Positions 22,207-34,417 of a stretch of DNA of 64,000 nt are shown in pieces. Below the pieces are notes generated by a model. That model did no database searches and had not been told where the DNA came from. It saw only the letters and a list, made by a program, of their open reading frames with translations. The position numbers were made by a program, and so were the translations under genes. The stretch is from assembly GCA_036245525.1 (NCBI GenBank), contig BTPG01000003.1, forward strand, positions 214,854,449-214,918,448, read 5' to 3'. Within the stretch, counting starts at the first letter, position 1. Each line of letters starts with the position of its first letter. This stretch comes from Semisulcospira habei. Taxonomy: Eukaryota; Mollusca; Gastropoda; Semisulcospiridae.

Positions 22207-22647
22207 GTAAGCGTTAAGAAGGTTTGCTATCGGCAGGCGGTACCAGGTGCCCATAGGAATGCGCTGGAACGAGGTCAGCTCGTCATCTGATCCCATACGC
22301 CGCCGCGACTGCTGTACTCAATTTCTAACTACCCTTACGTCCGGTGACTAACCAACCCCTGTCATCCCTCTAAATTTAACTCCCCTACAAAATAAATAAA
22401 TAAATAAATAAATTTTAAAAAAATAGGAAAATGAAAAACCCGTGTCGTAACACACCTCCCCTAACAATTTCGATTCGAATGGGTGGGTTTGCAGAAGAAC
22501 TGAACAGCCGTGCCCTCGCCCTCTCTTCTTGATCCCACACGCCGCCGCGGCGGACTGCTGCGTACTCTATTCTAACTCTACAACTTATCAGTCCCTCCAA
22601 CCACTTCACTCCCACCCCTCCCCCAACTCTCAGCCACAGTATTCACC
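21133..22647 (+). promoter_or_regulatory. 5' leader of CR1-A with hairpin, poly-A tracts and a duplicated block
   Basis: The leader begins near a stem GCGCGG...CCGCGC (21134-21152). It contains A31 (21983-22013), A30 (22175-22204) and an (AAAT)n block near 22390-22415. A diverged duplication places GATCCCATACGCCGCCGCG (about 22290) and GATCCCACACGCCGCCGCGG (about 22531), each followed by ACTGCTG..TACTC. Duplicated leader blocks occur in LINE promoters, so promoter activity is a reasonable inference only. The leader ends at ACCATGG, a good start context for ORF1. Confidence 0.45.
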
Positions 22648-25446
22648 ATGGCGTACTCATCCCCCATCATGTTACGTCAGCCTACCCTCCAGTCGCAAGC
22701 CCCTTCTCAATCCCCTAATCCCAACGACCCCATTGTGAAGGACACTCTCGATGACAAACAGAAAGTGTTCAGTGACACAAATATCGATGACCTGAAACGA
22801 TGGAGGAAAGCCTTGTCTTTTCGCTATGTCCACCTGCTAGAGGCGACTAACAACGGTTACGAGGTGGTGTGGAAGGACGTCGACTTTGACAACAGAACCA
22901 TCAACCGCACAGACATCAACTTGCGTACCCGCGCAGCCGGAATCCCAGACACCCTGGCCAAGACCTTTGTGCAAGTGAAGAAGGGTGGCGTGAACTGTAT
23001 CACGGTAACTCTATATTACAAACTGAAGCGTACTCTTGGAGGAACCTGTCTGATTCAAGGAGTTAGAGCTGAGGAGTGGGTGCAGACGGAGTTCTGCCAG
23101 TTGTGTGCCCTGGTCAGGTCACTACAAAATCTCGACTTTGACGAAGGCAATGTACCCCCGCCCACATTCAGTCATTTACCCCTGTGTTCTACCGACCAGC
23201 CACCCAATTCCCCATCCGTTCAGCCCCCGTCCTCTACTCCTGCTTGTAATGAGGTCTCATTACTTGACTCTGGCGATACGTGGATTAGTGACCAGTCCAC
23301 GACCCATCGCCCATCTCGTCTACTCCTCCCAGCCTCCGAGCCCTGCACGCCGCACCTTGCTAATCCTGCCTCTGGGGCTGTGGGAGGGGCCACAGCCACT
23401 AGGGAGACAACACCAGCGACCATCCTGAGGGCAACTTCCACACCATCTCCACCCGACAGCCAAGCTGTCAGTTTTCCTGGGGAGTTTGGTGGTGGTGATG
23501 TAATCAACTTGACCTTCGCCACGCCCACCACACACCGCGCTCATCTGGAGTCAGTTATCCATACAACAGCTGATACTGTCAGTACGCCTACACCTGGATT
23601 AAGTAACCACGTCATCGTGCCGGTTACCGACGCATCTACTGCTTCTGTGGCAGAATCACAGCGGCCGGCAGCTGGTCCTCCTGAGGACACGATGACGCCA
23701 GGCAGCCGGCGAATTTCTTCAGTCTTTCGGCTGCCCCTTCGAAAGTTGGCAGCGGTACCAGCATTGCGGGCGTCTGCTTGCCTACGGGCTGACCTCCGTT
23801 CCGCCCAGTTCACTATCCGAGGCCTGCGGAAGGAGATTGGCATCTTAAAAAAAGGCCTGACGTATGCCTTCACTAAAATTGACCAATTGGACAGTCGGAT
23901 CAGAGATGAGGCGGTCAAAACGAAGAAAACCCTACAAGTGTCCGACAGAACTGCATGTGCCGATCTCGCAGCGCTCAACGGGCAACTACGGAGTCTGAGC
24001 GACACACAGCGTACACTGCAGGGCACCGTGAACCACCTGTCGTCTGTTAAAGATAAGCAAACTAATCACATGCGTGACTTGAATAAAAAGTTGACCATGC
24101 TTGCGACTGTCCCATCACAGGAAGTTGCCCCGAGTGGGATGAGCACCACAATGACCCCACGTATCCCCGCCGGCAGGGACAGCCCTCCATGTGGCGACCG
24201 TATCCCAGTGCTGATCACCTCCAATGCTCGGTGTCTCGACAATAGCTCAGGACAAAGTGGAGCCATGGAAACTGAGCCCAGTAATCAGAATAATCCAGCC
24301 CTGACTTCCACAGGTCCCGCCAGTCAGGATAATCGCCGCCCTGCACCCGACCCTAGCAGTGGCCCCGATACCAACCCCCGTGGAAGCCTCGCCCAAGGGC
24401 CGCACGATGCACAGCATTACGGCCTTGACCCCCGTCGCCGTAACAACCGTCAAAGACCAGCGGTAGTAATGCTGCAACAGCGTGTCCTCCCTGATACAAC
24501 CACTCTGCTTGTGGGAGATTCCATCCTGCAGCACGTGAGGGGAGACAGGATGGCGACCGGCCCCCAGGACAAAGTGCAGGTAGTTTCTGTGTCCGGCCTC
24601 AACACCCAGCAGATTACAGACTGGCTGGCACAGATACCTCCTTCTCCAGGCGTGCACCTCGTAACTTTCCATGTCGGCATAAACGACTGCAAGCTAGGCC
24701 GTGCTATTACCCCCCAGGTATGGATGGACATTGCCAACCTGTGTAGACGCGCCTTTCCACACGCCCAACTACAGGCCTCGGGTATCATCCCTGCTAGAGG
24801 ACACTGTACCATCAACAGTAATATACACCTGTCTAATGCTAATCTCCGACAGGTCTGTGATGGTGTGGAAATGGTGTTCATTGACAATTATGCTATTTTT
24901 ACCACACCAACAGGCGCCCCCAAGAAAACCCTATACAGACAAACCAAAGACAGGATTCACCCCAGCCGGCAGGGCGTGGTTAGCCTCGCTCTAAACATCA
25001 AGCTTAATGGACGCCTCGACTCCAGTCGCTCTAAACCTGCCGCAGGGAGTACAGATTATCGAGACCGCTCTGACATAACAGTGCCCAAACAAGTTTACTC
25101 CACTGTCGCCACTACTAGGCAACAGGGGCAGGCTTCAAAACTGATCAGCGGATCAGAGTTGGACCCTGCCTCAGCTGCTGGCCAGTCACATAGGTCTCTC
25201 AGTCGACAGACCGTGTTGCCTCCCTTAGCACAGACGGCATCCCAGCAACCAGCTTGGCAGTACCTACCAGCGGTCATCGGTGACATGTCCCGCTACAAAC
25301 AGCGTGGCCTCCAGGACAGTGGCTCTTGGTTCAAACCCCTGAACGTGATGATGCCGCAATACACACAGTACCCACACGCGGCACCGTATTACGGCTATCA
25401 ACACCTTCAGTGGGCTCAGTCTCAAAACCACGCCACAGTGTGCTAA
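22648..25446 (+). CDS. CR1-like ORF1 protein with coiled coil and SGNH esterase domain
   Basis: Intact 932-codon frame with an ATG in strong context. Residues about 35-150 form a globular-looking region (DDLKRWRKALSFRYVHLLEA, LYYKLKRTLGG) of no family I recognise. Residues about 165-380 are Pro/Ser/Thr-rich and probably disordered. Residues about 385-485 are heptad-like coiled coil. Residues about 615-800 are an SGNH/GDSL hydrolase: block I LLVGDSILQ (Ser625), block III FHVGINDC (Gly677, Asn679) and block V KDRIHPSRQG (Asp768, His771). Esterase domains in ORF1 are an established trait of CR1 LINEs, where they may act on lipids or aid membrane passage. The C-terminus is Gln/Tyr-rich. It is unusually long for a CR1 ORF1. 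Confidence 0.92.
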   Translation: MAYSSPIMLRQPTLQSQAPSQSPNPNDPIVKDTLDDKQKVFSDTNIDDLKRWRKALSFRYVHLLEATNNGYEVVWKDVDFDNRTINRTDINLRTRAAGIPDTLAKTFVQVKKGGVNCITVTLYYKLKRTLGGTCLIQGVRAEEWVQTEFCQLCALVRSLQNLDFDEGNVPPPTFSHLPLCSTDQPPNSPSVQPPSSTPACNEVSLLDSGDTWISDQSTTHRPSRLLLPASEPCTPHLANPASGAVGGATATRETTPATILRATSTPSPPDSQAVSFPGEFGGGDVINLTFATPTTHRAHLESVIHTTADTVSTPTPGLSNHVIVPVTDASTASVAESQRPAAGPPEDTMTPGSRRISSVFRLPLRKLAAVPALRASACLRADLRSAQFTIRGLRKEIGILKKGLTYAFTKIDQLDSRIRDEAVKTKKTLQVSDRTACADLAALNGQLRSLSDTQRTLQGTVNHLSSVKDKQTNHMRDLNKKLTMLATVPSQEVAPSGMSTTMTPRIPAGRDSPPCGDRIPVLITSNARCLDNSSGQSGAMETEPSNQNNPALTSTGPASQDNRRPAPDPSSGPDTNPRGSLAQGPHDAQHYGLDPRRRNNRQRPAVVMLQQRVLPDTTTLLVGDSILQHVRGDRMATGPQDKVQVVSVSGLNTQQITDWLAQIPPSPGVHLVTFHVGINDCKLGRAITPQVWMDIANLCRRAFPHAQLQASGIIPARGHCTINSNIHLSNANLRQVCDGVEMVFIDNYAIFTTPTGAPKKTLYRQTKDRIHPSRQGVVSLALNIKLNGRLDSSRSKPAAGSTDYRDRSDITVPKQVYSTVATTRQQGQASKLISGSELDPASAAGQSHRSLSRQTVLPPLAQTASQQPAWQYLPAVIGDMSRYKQRGLQDSGSWFKPLNVMMPQYTQYPHAAPYYGYQHLQWAQSQNHATVC

Positions 25447-26016
25447 GTATCTACATATAGCCTATCCACGTGACATTATTGTGACAAGTCCTATATATGA
25501 ACGGCTTCCTTCTACATAGCTTTCCTTCATATGTCTTATGATGGTGTTATGACTAACATTATTCATTCTCTTTCAAGTGGTTGCTGAGTGGTTTTCTTTC
25601 CTAATTTCTCAATGTTGGAAGTAGCGATAAAGCTCTGCAAGGTTTTTGACTAAGCTGTAATGCGCGACATTAATTGCTGTGCTGACGCCGTATAGTGTTT
25701 TGACTGTGCCATTTCCGCCGTAATTGTTGCAAGCGGTGGGCATTCAACTGTGACCGTGAAGCGAGTTCTTTTACTGTGGCAGTGAAGCGAGTTGTTTACT
25801 GACTGGACTGTCTTGTATAGCCCAGTGAACTATTGACGCTAAAAGCCCATTAGCTCCCCAGGGCAGCGGCATCTAGTGTTTATCTGTTTTAAGTATTTCT
25901 TCTGTTTGTAACTTTTATTAATTAGTTACATTATTAAATTTAGCCTTTTGTATTAATTTCTTTCATTTCATTAGTCTCGTGAGCAATTTTGCTGTTTGAT
26001 CTGAAACGTTATAAAC
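25447..26016 (+). other. CR1-A inter-ORF spacer
   Basis: 570 bp without a coding frame. It contains a short internal duplication near 25755-25800 (GTGAAGCGAGTTCTTTTACTG and GTGAAGCGAGTTGTTTACTG). How ORF2 is translated from so far downstream is not evident. All longer CR1 copies here have spacers of similar or greater size. Confidence 0.7.
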
Positions 26017-28827
26017 ATGATATCAGATCAGCATTTAAATATTGGTCACTTAAACATATATCATTTGTATAACAAAATCCCTGATCTATGTGTGCTCTTG
26101 ACTCAACCCAGTCCTTTTCATTTGTTTGGTGTCACTGAATCGCGCCTCAATCCTAACATTAGTGATGAGGCCGTTTCTATCCAGGACTTTGCTGTCTTGC
26201 GCCGCGATGCTGAACACTCGGGACAGACAGGTATAGCAGTGTATATACACAATTCAATCAGCGGTATCACCCGCAGGCGTAAAGACCTGGAATCACCAAA
26301 TGTGGAATGTGTCTGGATTGAGTTGAGGGCAGACAAATCTAGTCCCGTGCTCGTCGGATACATTTATAGAAACCCAGCATCAACATTTCAATGGTATGAC
26401 GAATTTACAGTTATGATGGATAAGGTCAGAAAGGCCACATCAGAAATGCTGATTTGGGGCGACTTTAATATCAATTTGCTCCTGAATAACCCTGCCTGGG
26501 AATGTACCATTTCTATGTTTGGACTGAAGCAATTAGTAACTGCTGCTACCCGTGTTAGTTCTACTTCCTCCACCCTTATTGACCACATCTACACAACTAA
26601 TAAGTCAAGGGTGGTGGGAGTAGAGGTGCCCCAAATAGGGATTAGTGACCATTACCCTGTGTGTTGTGGCTGGGTATTGAAAGTAAATACTACTTTTCGT
26701 AAACACCAGCATACAACTATTAGATATAGATCTTTGAAGCGCTTCAACAAAGACATATTTCTGCACGACCTAAGTCAAGTATCTTTCCACACAGTTTACA
26801 ACCAAGGTGACCCAAACGAGGCTCTGTCTGAATGGTACAGATTGTTTCTTGGTGTTCTTGATAAACATGCTCCTTTCAGAGAGAAACGAGTAAAAAATCC
26901 TCAACTTCCCGCGTGGTTGAACAACGAAATTAAAGATGCCATGCAGCTCCGAGATGATTATAAAAGGAGCAATAATTTTGTAGCTTACCGAAAACAAAGA
27001 AACCTTATAAAATATTTAGTTAGAAATGCTCAGAGGTCTCACTTTCACCATCTCATGAACGGCAAAAAAGATATCGTTTCTGTTTGGCGTGCAATAAACG
27101 CCTTTACGAGGTCCAGAAATACCGCACAGTGCACTAAAATATCAGCTGCTACGTTTAATCAGCATTTTCTCTCTACCGCCACTACACTGCTACAGAATCT
27201 TACGTCGCCCGGTCAACCGTCTGATGTTTCAGAAAAGCTAAAAAGGTTTTGTGCTGAAAGATTAACACCTAACACGTCTTGCAACATTCCGCTCTTAACA
27301 GTTTATGAAGTGGGAAAATCCATTTCTTCATTAAAGAGTAAACGTACATCTGGCCATGATGGAATTAGCAGCACTGTTCTTAAAATGGCTCTTCCATACG
27401 TCGTCGAGTCACTAACATACATCTACAACCTTTGCATACAACATGGACAATTTCCGTCTGGTCTGAAAACGGCAAAGGTAATACCGCTACCTAAAACGAA
27501 AGATTTAAATGACCCCAACCATTTCAGACCCATTTCTCTGTTGACAACTCTGTCAAAACCGATTGAAAGACATATCCACACACATTTACAACATTTCTTA
27601 GATAAATACAAACTCATCCATCCACTACAGTCTGGTTTTCGTAAAAGACATTCTTGTCACACAGCTTTGGTTCACCTGGTTGACAGATGGTTAACTGCTA
27701 TGAATAATGGGCAAATGACTGGAGCGGTATTTTTGGACCTTTCTAAAGCTTTTGATCTTGTCAAACATGATCTTTTAATTAAAAAGCTTGCTACCTATCA
27801 GCTGAGTAATGACACCCTTGCCTTCATTACATCATATCTAAATAGGCGCACACAGTACGTCTGTGTGAATGGTACAAACTCACATGAGGGGGTGATAGAG
27901 CACGGAGTACCACAAGGATCCGTCCTCGGTCCATTATTATTTTCAGTTTTTATAAACGATCTTCCCTTACATATATCCGACCCCCCTTTAATCTGTAGTC
28001 TCTTTGCTGATGATGGAACTCTTGACGTGTCATCGTCGGATGCATCCTGTATAACCCAGTCCCTACAAAGCGGCTTGAATGATGTTTCCACATGGTGTCA
28101 AAACAATCATATGATTCCGAATCCTACTAAGACCAAATGTATGTTAATTACTACTAGACAAAAGCAGCAGCTGAACTTGCCTCCCCTACAGCTATATTTT
28201 AATGGGCAGTCTGTTGAGCAAGTCAAGGAACAGCGGGTGCTTGGAATCATCATTGATGACAAACTGTGTTGGCAAAGCCATATTACCAAAGTGTGTAAAA
28301 CAATATCAAAAAACTTATTCTTACTGTCAAAATTAAGATTTTTTACTAACGAACCAACAAGGAAACTTTTTTACTCTGCCCATATTCAGCCACATTTGGA
28401 TTATGCCTCCTCAGTTTGGGATGGAAGCAGTGATGCTAATCTCAAAAGGATGAATTCGCTTCACAGGCGGGCAATCAAATTAATCATTGACAGACCCATG
28501 CAAGTCATTAGCACGGATTACAAGTTCAAGCTGCTGGATATCCTACCACTTGACAAGCAGTTTATTTATAATAAGTTGGTTCTTATGCGCAAAATCACCC
28601 TCTCAGACTCACCAGCCTATCTCTCTAATTTGTTCGCACTTGCCCACAGAGCTAGTCGAACATCAGGGAACAATCTGGTAGTACCAAGGCCCCGCTTAGA
28701 TATTTACAAGACGTCCCTCTCCTACTCTGGTGCAAAATTATGGAACACAGTTCCTGCAGACATTAAAGCAACACCTTCTTTACGAATGTTCAAGTACCAA
28801 CTGCTTAAATTTATTAAGAACATGTGA
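26017..28827 (+). CDS. CR1-like ORF2, endonuclease-reverse transcriptase (intact)
   Basis: A 936-codon frame without defects. The APE-type endonuclease has IGHLNIYHL (Asn13), VTESRL (Glu41), IWGDFNINL (Asp149, Asn151), STLIDHIYTT and ISDHYPV (Asp211, His212). RT motifs follow: HFRPISLLTTLSKPIE, SGFRKRHSCHTALV, FLDLSKAFDLVKHD (motif A, Asp574), HGVPQGSVLGPLLF (motif B, residue 630 on), SLFADDGTL (motif C, Asp665-Asp666), then VLGIIIDDKL, ASSVWDGSSD and a C-terminal KTSLSYSGAKLWN. Normal length for CR1 ORF2. All catalytic residues checked are present. It is expected to nick target DNA and reverse-transcribe its own RNA from the 3' end. ATG 26017 sits 9 codons before the endonuclease core. Confidence 0.95.
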   Translation: MISDQHLNIGHLNIYHLYNKIPDLCVLLTQPSPFHLFGVTESRLNPNISDEAVSIQDFAVLRRDAEHSGQTGIAVYIHNSISGITRRRKDLESPNVECVWIELRADKSSPVLVGYIYRNPASTFQWYDEFTVMMDKVRKATSEMLIWGDFNINLLLNNPAWECTISMFGLKQLVTAATRVSSTSSTLIDHIYTTNKSRVVGVEVPQIGISDHYPVCCGWVLKVNTTFRKHQHTTIRYRSLKRFNKDIFLHDLSQVSFHTVYNQGDPNEALSEWYRLFLGVLDKHAPFREKRVKNPQLPAWLNNEIKDAMQLRDDYKRSNNFVAYRKQRNLIKYLVRNAQRSHFHHLMNGKKDIVSVWRAINAFTRSRNTAQCTKISAATFNQHFLSTATTLLQNLTSPGQPSDVSEKLKRFCAERLTPNTSCNIPLLTVYEVGKSISSLKSKRTSGHDGISSTVLKMALPYVVESLTYIYNLCIQHGQFPSGLKTAKVIPLPKTKDLNDPNHFRPISLLTTLSKPIERHIHTHLQHFLDKYKLIHPLQSGFRKRHSCHTALVHLVDRWLTAMNNGQMTGAVFLDLSKAFDLVKHDLLIKKLATYQLSNDTLAFITSYLNRRTQYVCVNGTNSHEGVIEHGVPQGSVLGPLLFSVFINDLPLHISDPPLICSLFADDGTLDVSSSDASCITQSLQSGLNDVSTWCQNNHMIPNPTKTKCMLITTRQKQQLNLPPLQLYFNGQSVEQVKEQRVLGIIIDDKLCWQSHITKVCKTISKNLFLLSKLRFFTNEPTRKLFYSAHIQPHLDYASSVWDGSSDANLKRMNSLHRRAIKLIIDRPMQVISTDYKFKLLDILPLDKQFIYNKLVLMRKITLSDSPAYLSNLFALAHRASRTSGNNLVVPRPRLDIYKTSLSYSGAKLWNTVPADIKATPSLRMFKYQLLKFIKNM

Positions 28828-29503
<676 letters not shown>

Positions 29504-29516
29504 CTCTCTGTCGATA

Positions 29517-29786
29517 ATGTCGGGTAATTCCATCCAGCCGGTCGATAGATCAAAGGATGTACCGACCACTGACCCGAAGCAACAGCAACCCCTCTACGGC
29601 TTTGCTCCACAGCCTATGGGCCCCCCGCCTTTTGTCCCGACTGTTCGGCCCATGTACCCGTATCCTTCTTACTTTTACCCCCACCCCCTCCAGTGCCAGC
29701 CTCACTTGGGCAGCTTAGTGACAGTGACTTTGCAGTGTAGTTTAATCTGCTTGACAGGATCAGGCCACATGCCGGACAGTAGATAG
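29517..29786 (+). pseudogene. CR1-B ORF1 C-terminal remnant
   Basis: A Gln/Pro/Tyr-rich frame (KQQQPLYGFAPQPMG, RPMYPYPSYFYPHP) with the composition of the ORF1 C-terminus in copies A and C. The esterase domain is missing owing to 5' truncation at the (CT)n boundary. The ATG at its start lies just past the repeat and is probably fortuitous. Confidence 0.6.
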
Positions 29787-30319
29787 TGCGATTCTAGGCG
29801 TCTGGTGTAATTTCTTGCCCAGGGTTTATTGACAGATTTCTAGTGTGCGATCGGTTAACTGCTTATTTGGAATAACAATTTTGACGAAGTTGATATTTCT
29901 TTCTTTTAATTTTTTGTATCTTCTTTGCAATAGAATAGTGTGTAGTCATAACATTTATTCACCTTTTTTCAATTACTTTTTTGTCATAATCAATTATCTT
30001 GTACTTTGCATTTATCAACAAGTGAAAACTGTGACACGTAACTTGTTCTTTTTGTGAGACAGTGGCACCGACGTGGACACGTGTGTGTATGTACCTTTGA
30101 GTGCCCGTGTGTGTATCGACCAATTTCACTTCCAACCGCTTTTGTTCATTATCTCTTATTGACACTTCATACACTAAGTGAATATTGTCTCTTCCTGTAG
30201 TTTTATTTGTGTACGAAACCCTCCTTGTCATAAAGCTTCCTTTTTATTTTATAATTATATACCTCTTTCAATAAGACAATTTTTGTACTTTTATATACTT
30301 TGACGTTCATAGTGATAGT

Positions 30320-33300
30320 ATGCCTGACGGTGGTACAAAAAATGATTTATTTTGTGGTGGTGGACTTAAAATAGGTCACCTGAATATCTATCATCTTGTC
30401 AATAAAGTGCCAGATCTCTGTGTGTTTTTGAACCAGCCCGAACACTTCCACATTTTTGGTGTTTCTGAATCAAGACTTAAGAACAAAATCAGAAATGCTT
30501 CCATCTCTATTCCTAACTATAAAATATTTCGTAAAGATGCCGATTTGCCTCAACACACAGGGCTAGCGATTTACATGCATACGTCTGTATCTAGCTACGC
30601 CAAGCGGCGTCTAGACCTCGAATTTACCAAAGTGGAGTGTATGTGGCTGGAGTTAAAAACACCACAGTCATCACCTAGACTAATCGGCTTTGTCTATAGA
30701 AATCCGGCAGCCGGCTGGGATTGGTTTGATGAGTTTACAGCTTTGATGGACAAGGCAAATCGGAGCAAATGTGACATATTTCTCCTAGGTGATTTCAACA
30801 TCGACCTACCTAGACCTAAGGGATCAAATGCAGCATGGACCATGACCACATCGCTATTTGTTTTGACACAAATAATTAAAGCACAAACTAGAATCACATC
30901 TACATCATCAACGCTCATTGATCATATTTATGTTACAAACAAGGACAGAATAACTAGTGTGAATGTCCCGACCTTAGCCATTAGTGATCATAACCCGGTA
31001 TTTTGTACAATTCCTCTGAAGCTTGATAGGCCAAAGAAAAACAAACACACAACTATAATGTATCGTTCTTATAAAAAATTTGATAGGGATAAATTCATGC
31101 ACGAGTTGCACAATACACCCTTTGATGATGTATACTGCCACACTTGCCCTGACAATGCCTTGTCTTGCTGGATGAGTCTGTTCCTCGGAGTCCTTAACAA
31201 GCACGCGCCCCTCAGGGTAAAACGCGTTAAACATACTACCATGCCGCCCTGGTTAAGATTGGACATTAAAAATGCTATGTCGCTCAGAGACAAACTTAGA
31301 AAAGAAAAATGCTTTGATGACTACCAAAAAACAACGTAATCAAGTAAAATATCTGGCTGCAAAAAAAAAAAAGCATTCTTCAATCAAATGATCTCAGAAA
31401 ACCGTGACACAGCATCCATTTGGAGACCACTAAATGCTATTACTAAAGGAAAAGCAGCCCCAGAAATACCATCTCATTTAACGTCAGACAAATTTAACAA
31501 ATATTTTCTATCAGCCGCTGAAAATCTAGCCCAATCGGCATCAAATATCAGTACGCAATATAGTATCTCAAGTCTTCTGAGATCTTTCAGCGAAGCAACA
31601 AATATAACACAAAAATTCGTAATTCCTAATATATCAATAGCAGAAATCGGTAAGTATATTTCTGACATGCCGAAAAAGAAAAGTAGAGGGATTGATGATA
31701 TTGATAACCAATCACTAAAATTGTCGTTGCCTTACACAATACAATCCCTTACATACATTTTTAATCTGTGTATAAATAAAAGTTATTTTCCTACAGTCCT
31801 GAAGCAAGCAAAGGTAGTTCCGATCCCCAAAACTAAAAACCTTGAAGATATTCATAATTACCGACCGATCTCTTTGCTCTCAGCCTTGTCAAAGCCATTA
31901 GAGCGGCACATTCACAAGCATCTTCTTAATTTCCTTGAGAAGGGTAATTTACTAAACATTCATCAGTCCGGTTTTCGCCCGACCCATTCATGCCAGTCAG
32001 CACTCACACATATTGTAGATTGCTGGCTAGAGTCAATTAATAAAAATTTAATGTCAGGAGCAGTTTTCCTAGATCTTAAAAAAGCTTTTGATCTTGTGGA
32101 CCATGAGATTCTCTTACATAAGCTTACAATATAAAACATGGACGAAACTACAATAACTTTTCTCAGATCCTATTTGGAAGACCGAAAGCAAAAAGTATAC
32201 GTCCATGGTCAGTACTCTAGGCAAGGCCATGTTAAATTTGGAGTTCCTCAAGGATCAATTCTAGGACCCCTCCTATTTTTACTTTTCATAAATGACCTTC
32301 CTTTACATATTTCCAACCCTAACGTTAATTGTAATCTCTTTGCGGACGACACAAGCCTTCAAGTTCCTGGTAAGAACAGTCATGATATTAGTCGCCGTTT
32401 ACAATCCAGTCTTGACGAAGTTTCTGATTGGTGCTGTAAAAACCACATGGTACTACATCCTGATAAGACGAAGAGCATGTTAATCACCTCACGACAAAAA
32501 CATCAACTTCACCCCCCTTCACTAACGCTCAGTCTTAATTGCCAACCTATTGAACAAGTTCATGAACGCAACTTCCTTGGAATATGTATAGATGAGCAAC
32601 TAATTGATTGTACATTGCTTAACGTCCCGACAGCAACAAGGCTTTCTCAGGACGTGCCTGCACTGCTTGTGAAAAAAAAACAACCAACTAAACAGAACAT
32701 TGAATGTATGTCGCCAGCCGGTCAAACACATTAAATAAACCTAACACATGGGGCCTAAATAAAGCTAAGACCATTTAGCAACACACATCCAATATCAAGA
32801 GCTACAGGCAGTGCAGACAGTAGGGAGAGTTTAAAAAAGGCAAATACAGGTGAATGGACCTCGGGTAGACAGAAACACATGCCCCAGAATAGAGTGAAAA
32901 CCCCACCCTGTGGGGCTGACCAGGGTGACCCTGGGAACTAAAAAATACCTAACCCCACCCAAGTCCCCCAGGGCAGACCCGGGTGGGGTTAGATGAGCAA
33001 CTAAGTTGGGAGAAACATGTGACTAATATATGTAAGAAAATATCAAACAAATATTTTTCTTTTATCACAATTGAGAAGTGTGAGTGACATAAATACACGA
33101 AAAATGTTTTTTCATGCACACATTAAATCTCATGTTGATTACATCTCCACTGTTTGGGATGGTAGCGGTGATGTGCATATCAAAAAAACTAAATTCACTA
33201 TACAAAAGAGCCATTAAACATGTAGATATAAGACCCATTCCTACCACTGTAAAACTGCAAAATCTCAAACTTCTTGGCCTTCGTCAACAACTCGTTTACA

Positions 33301-33543
33301 ACAAGTGCATACTTATGTTTAAAATTCTCCACAAGAAAGCTCCACAGTATCTAACAGCTAAATTTACTCCATGACAGTGTGAAAGGTCCTCGAGGAACAG
33401 TACTCTTCGATTACCACTACCTCGCATTGACTTATTCAAATCAAGCCTAGCCTTTTCGGGACCACTTTTATGGAATTCACTTCAACATTTTAGAACACTA
33501 ACCCACCTTTCCACCTTTAAAACAAACTACACATATACCTGAT
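30320..33543 (+). pseudogene. CR1-B ORF2, endonuclease-reverse transcriptase, broken
   Basis: The endonuclease part (30320-31339) is intact with IGHLNIYHL, VSESRL, LLGDFNIDL and ISDHNPV. Two frameshifts follow in A-runs near 31327 and 31362. The RT continues (31388-32134) with NYRPISLLSALSKPLE, SGFRPTHSCQSAL and FLDLKKAFDLVDHE, stops at TAA 32132-32134 and resumes with FGVPQGSILGPLLF and LFADDTSL. A 386-bp insertion at 32604-32989 splits FLGICIDEQL from its continuation SWEKHVTNICKKIS. A further frameshift and a stop lie in the thumb (HVDYISTVWDGSGDVH to 33374). The terminal FKSSLAFSGPLLWN ends near 33543. Homopolymer slips dominate the damage. Confidence 0.93.
32604..32989 (-). mobile_element. 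SINE-like insertion with 15-bp target-site duplication
   Basis: A 386-bp insert is flanked by TAGATGAGCAACTAA (32589-32603 and 32990-33004). Read on the minus strand it begins ACCCCACCCGGGTCTGCC, has two GC-rich blocks related to each other, and ends TCGGGACGTTAAGCAATG, a 3' end style common to SINEs and to LINE tails. No ORF or clear pol III boxes were seen. A long duplication of this kind points to LINE-mediated insertion. The family is unknown to me. Confidence 0.75.
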
Positions 33544-34137
<594 letters not shown>

Positions 34138-34417
34138 TCAATAAATTCTGAGAATGCTGTGCTAATACCATGGATTTCCAGGCTGGTAAGCTTGCATTGT
34201 GTCATCAGCACATCAGCTGTCCTTTTGTGACTGCATCGCTTATTAGATCTTTTGAGCCTTCCACTGAACACCTACTACATAAATTAATAGGGACTACCCC
34301 CAGGCGCCCCGCAACCCGCTGGAGAATATCCAGTCCTCCCCCCCCCGAGAGGGGAGGCTAGTGCATGAATATTCCCAAACAGATCTTGGACCTGCTGGAT
34401 AGATTTAAGATTTTGCC

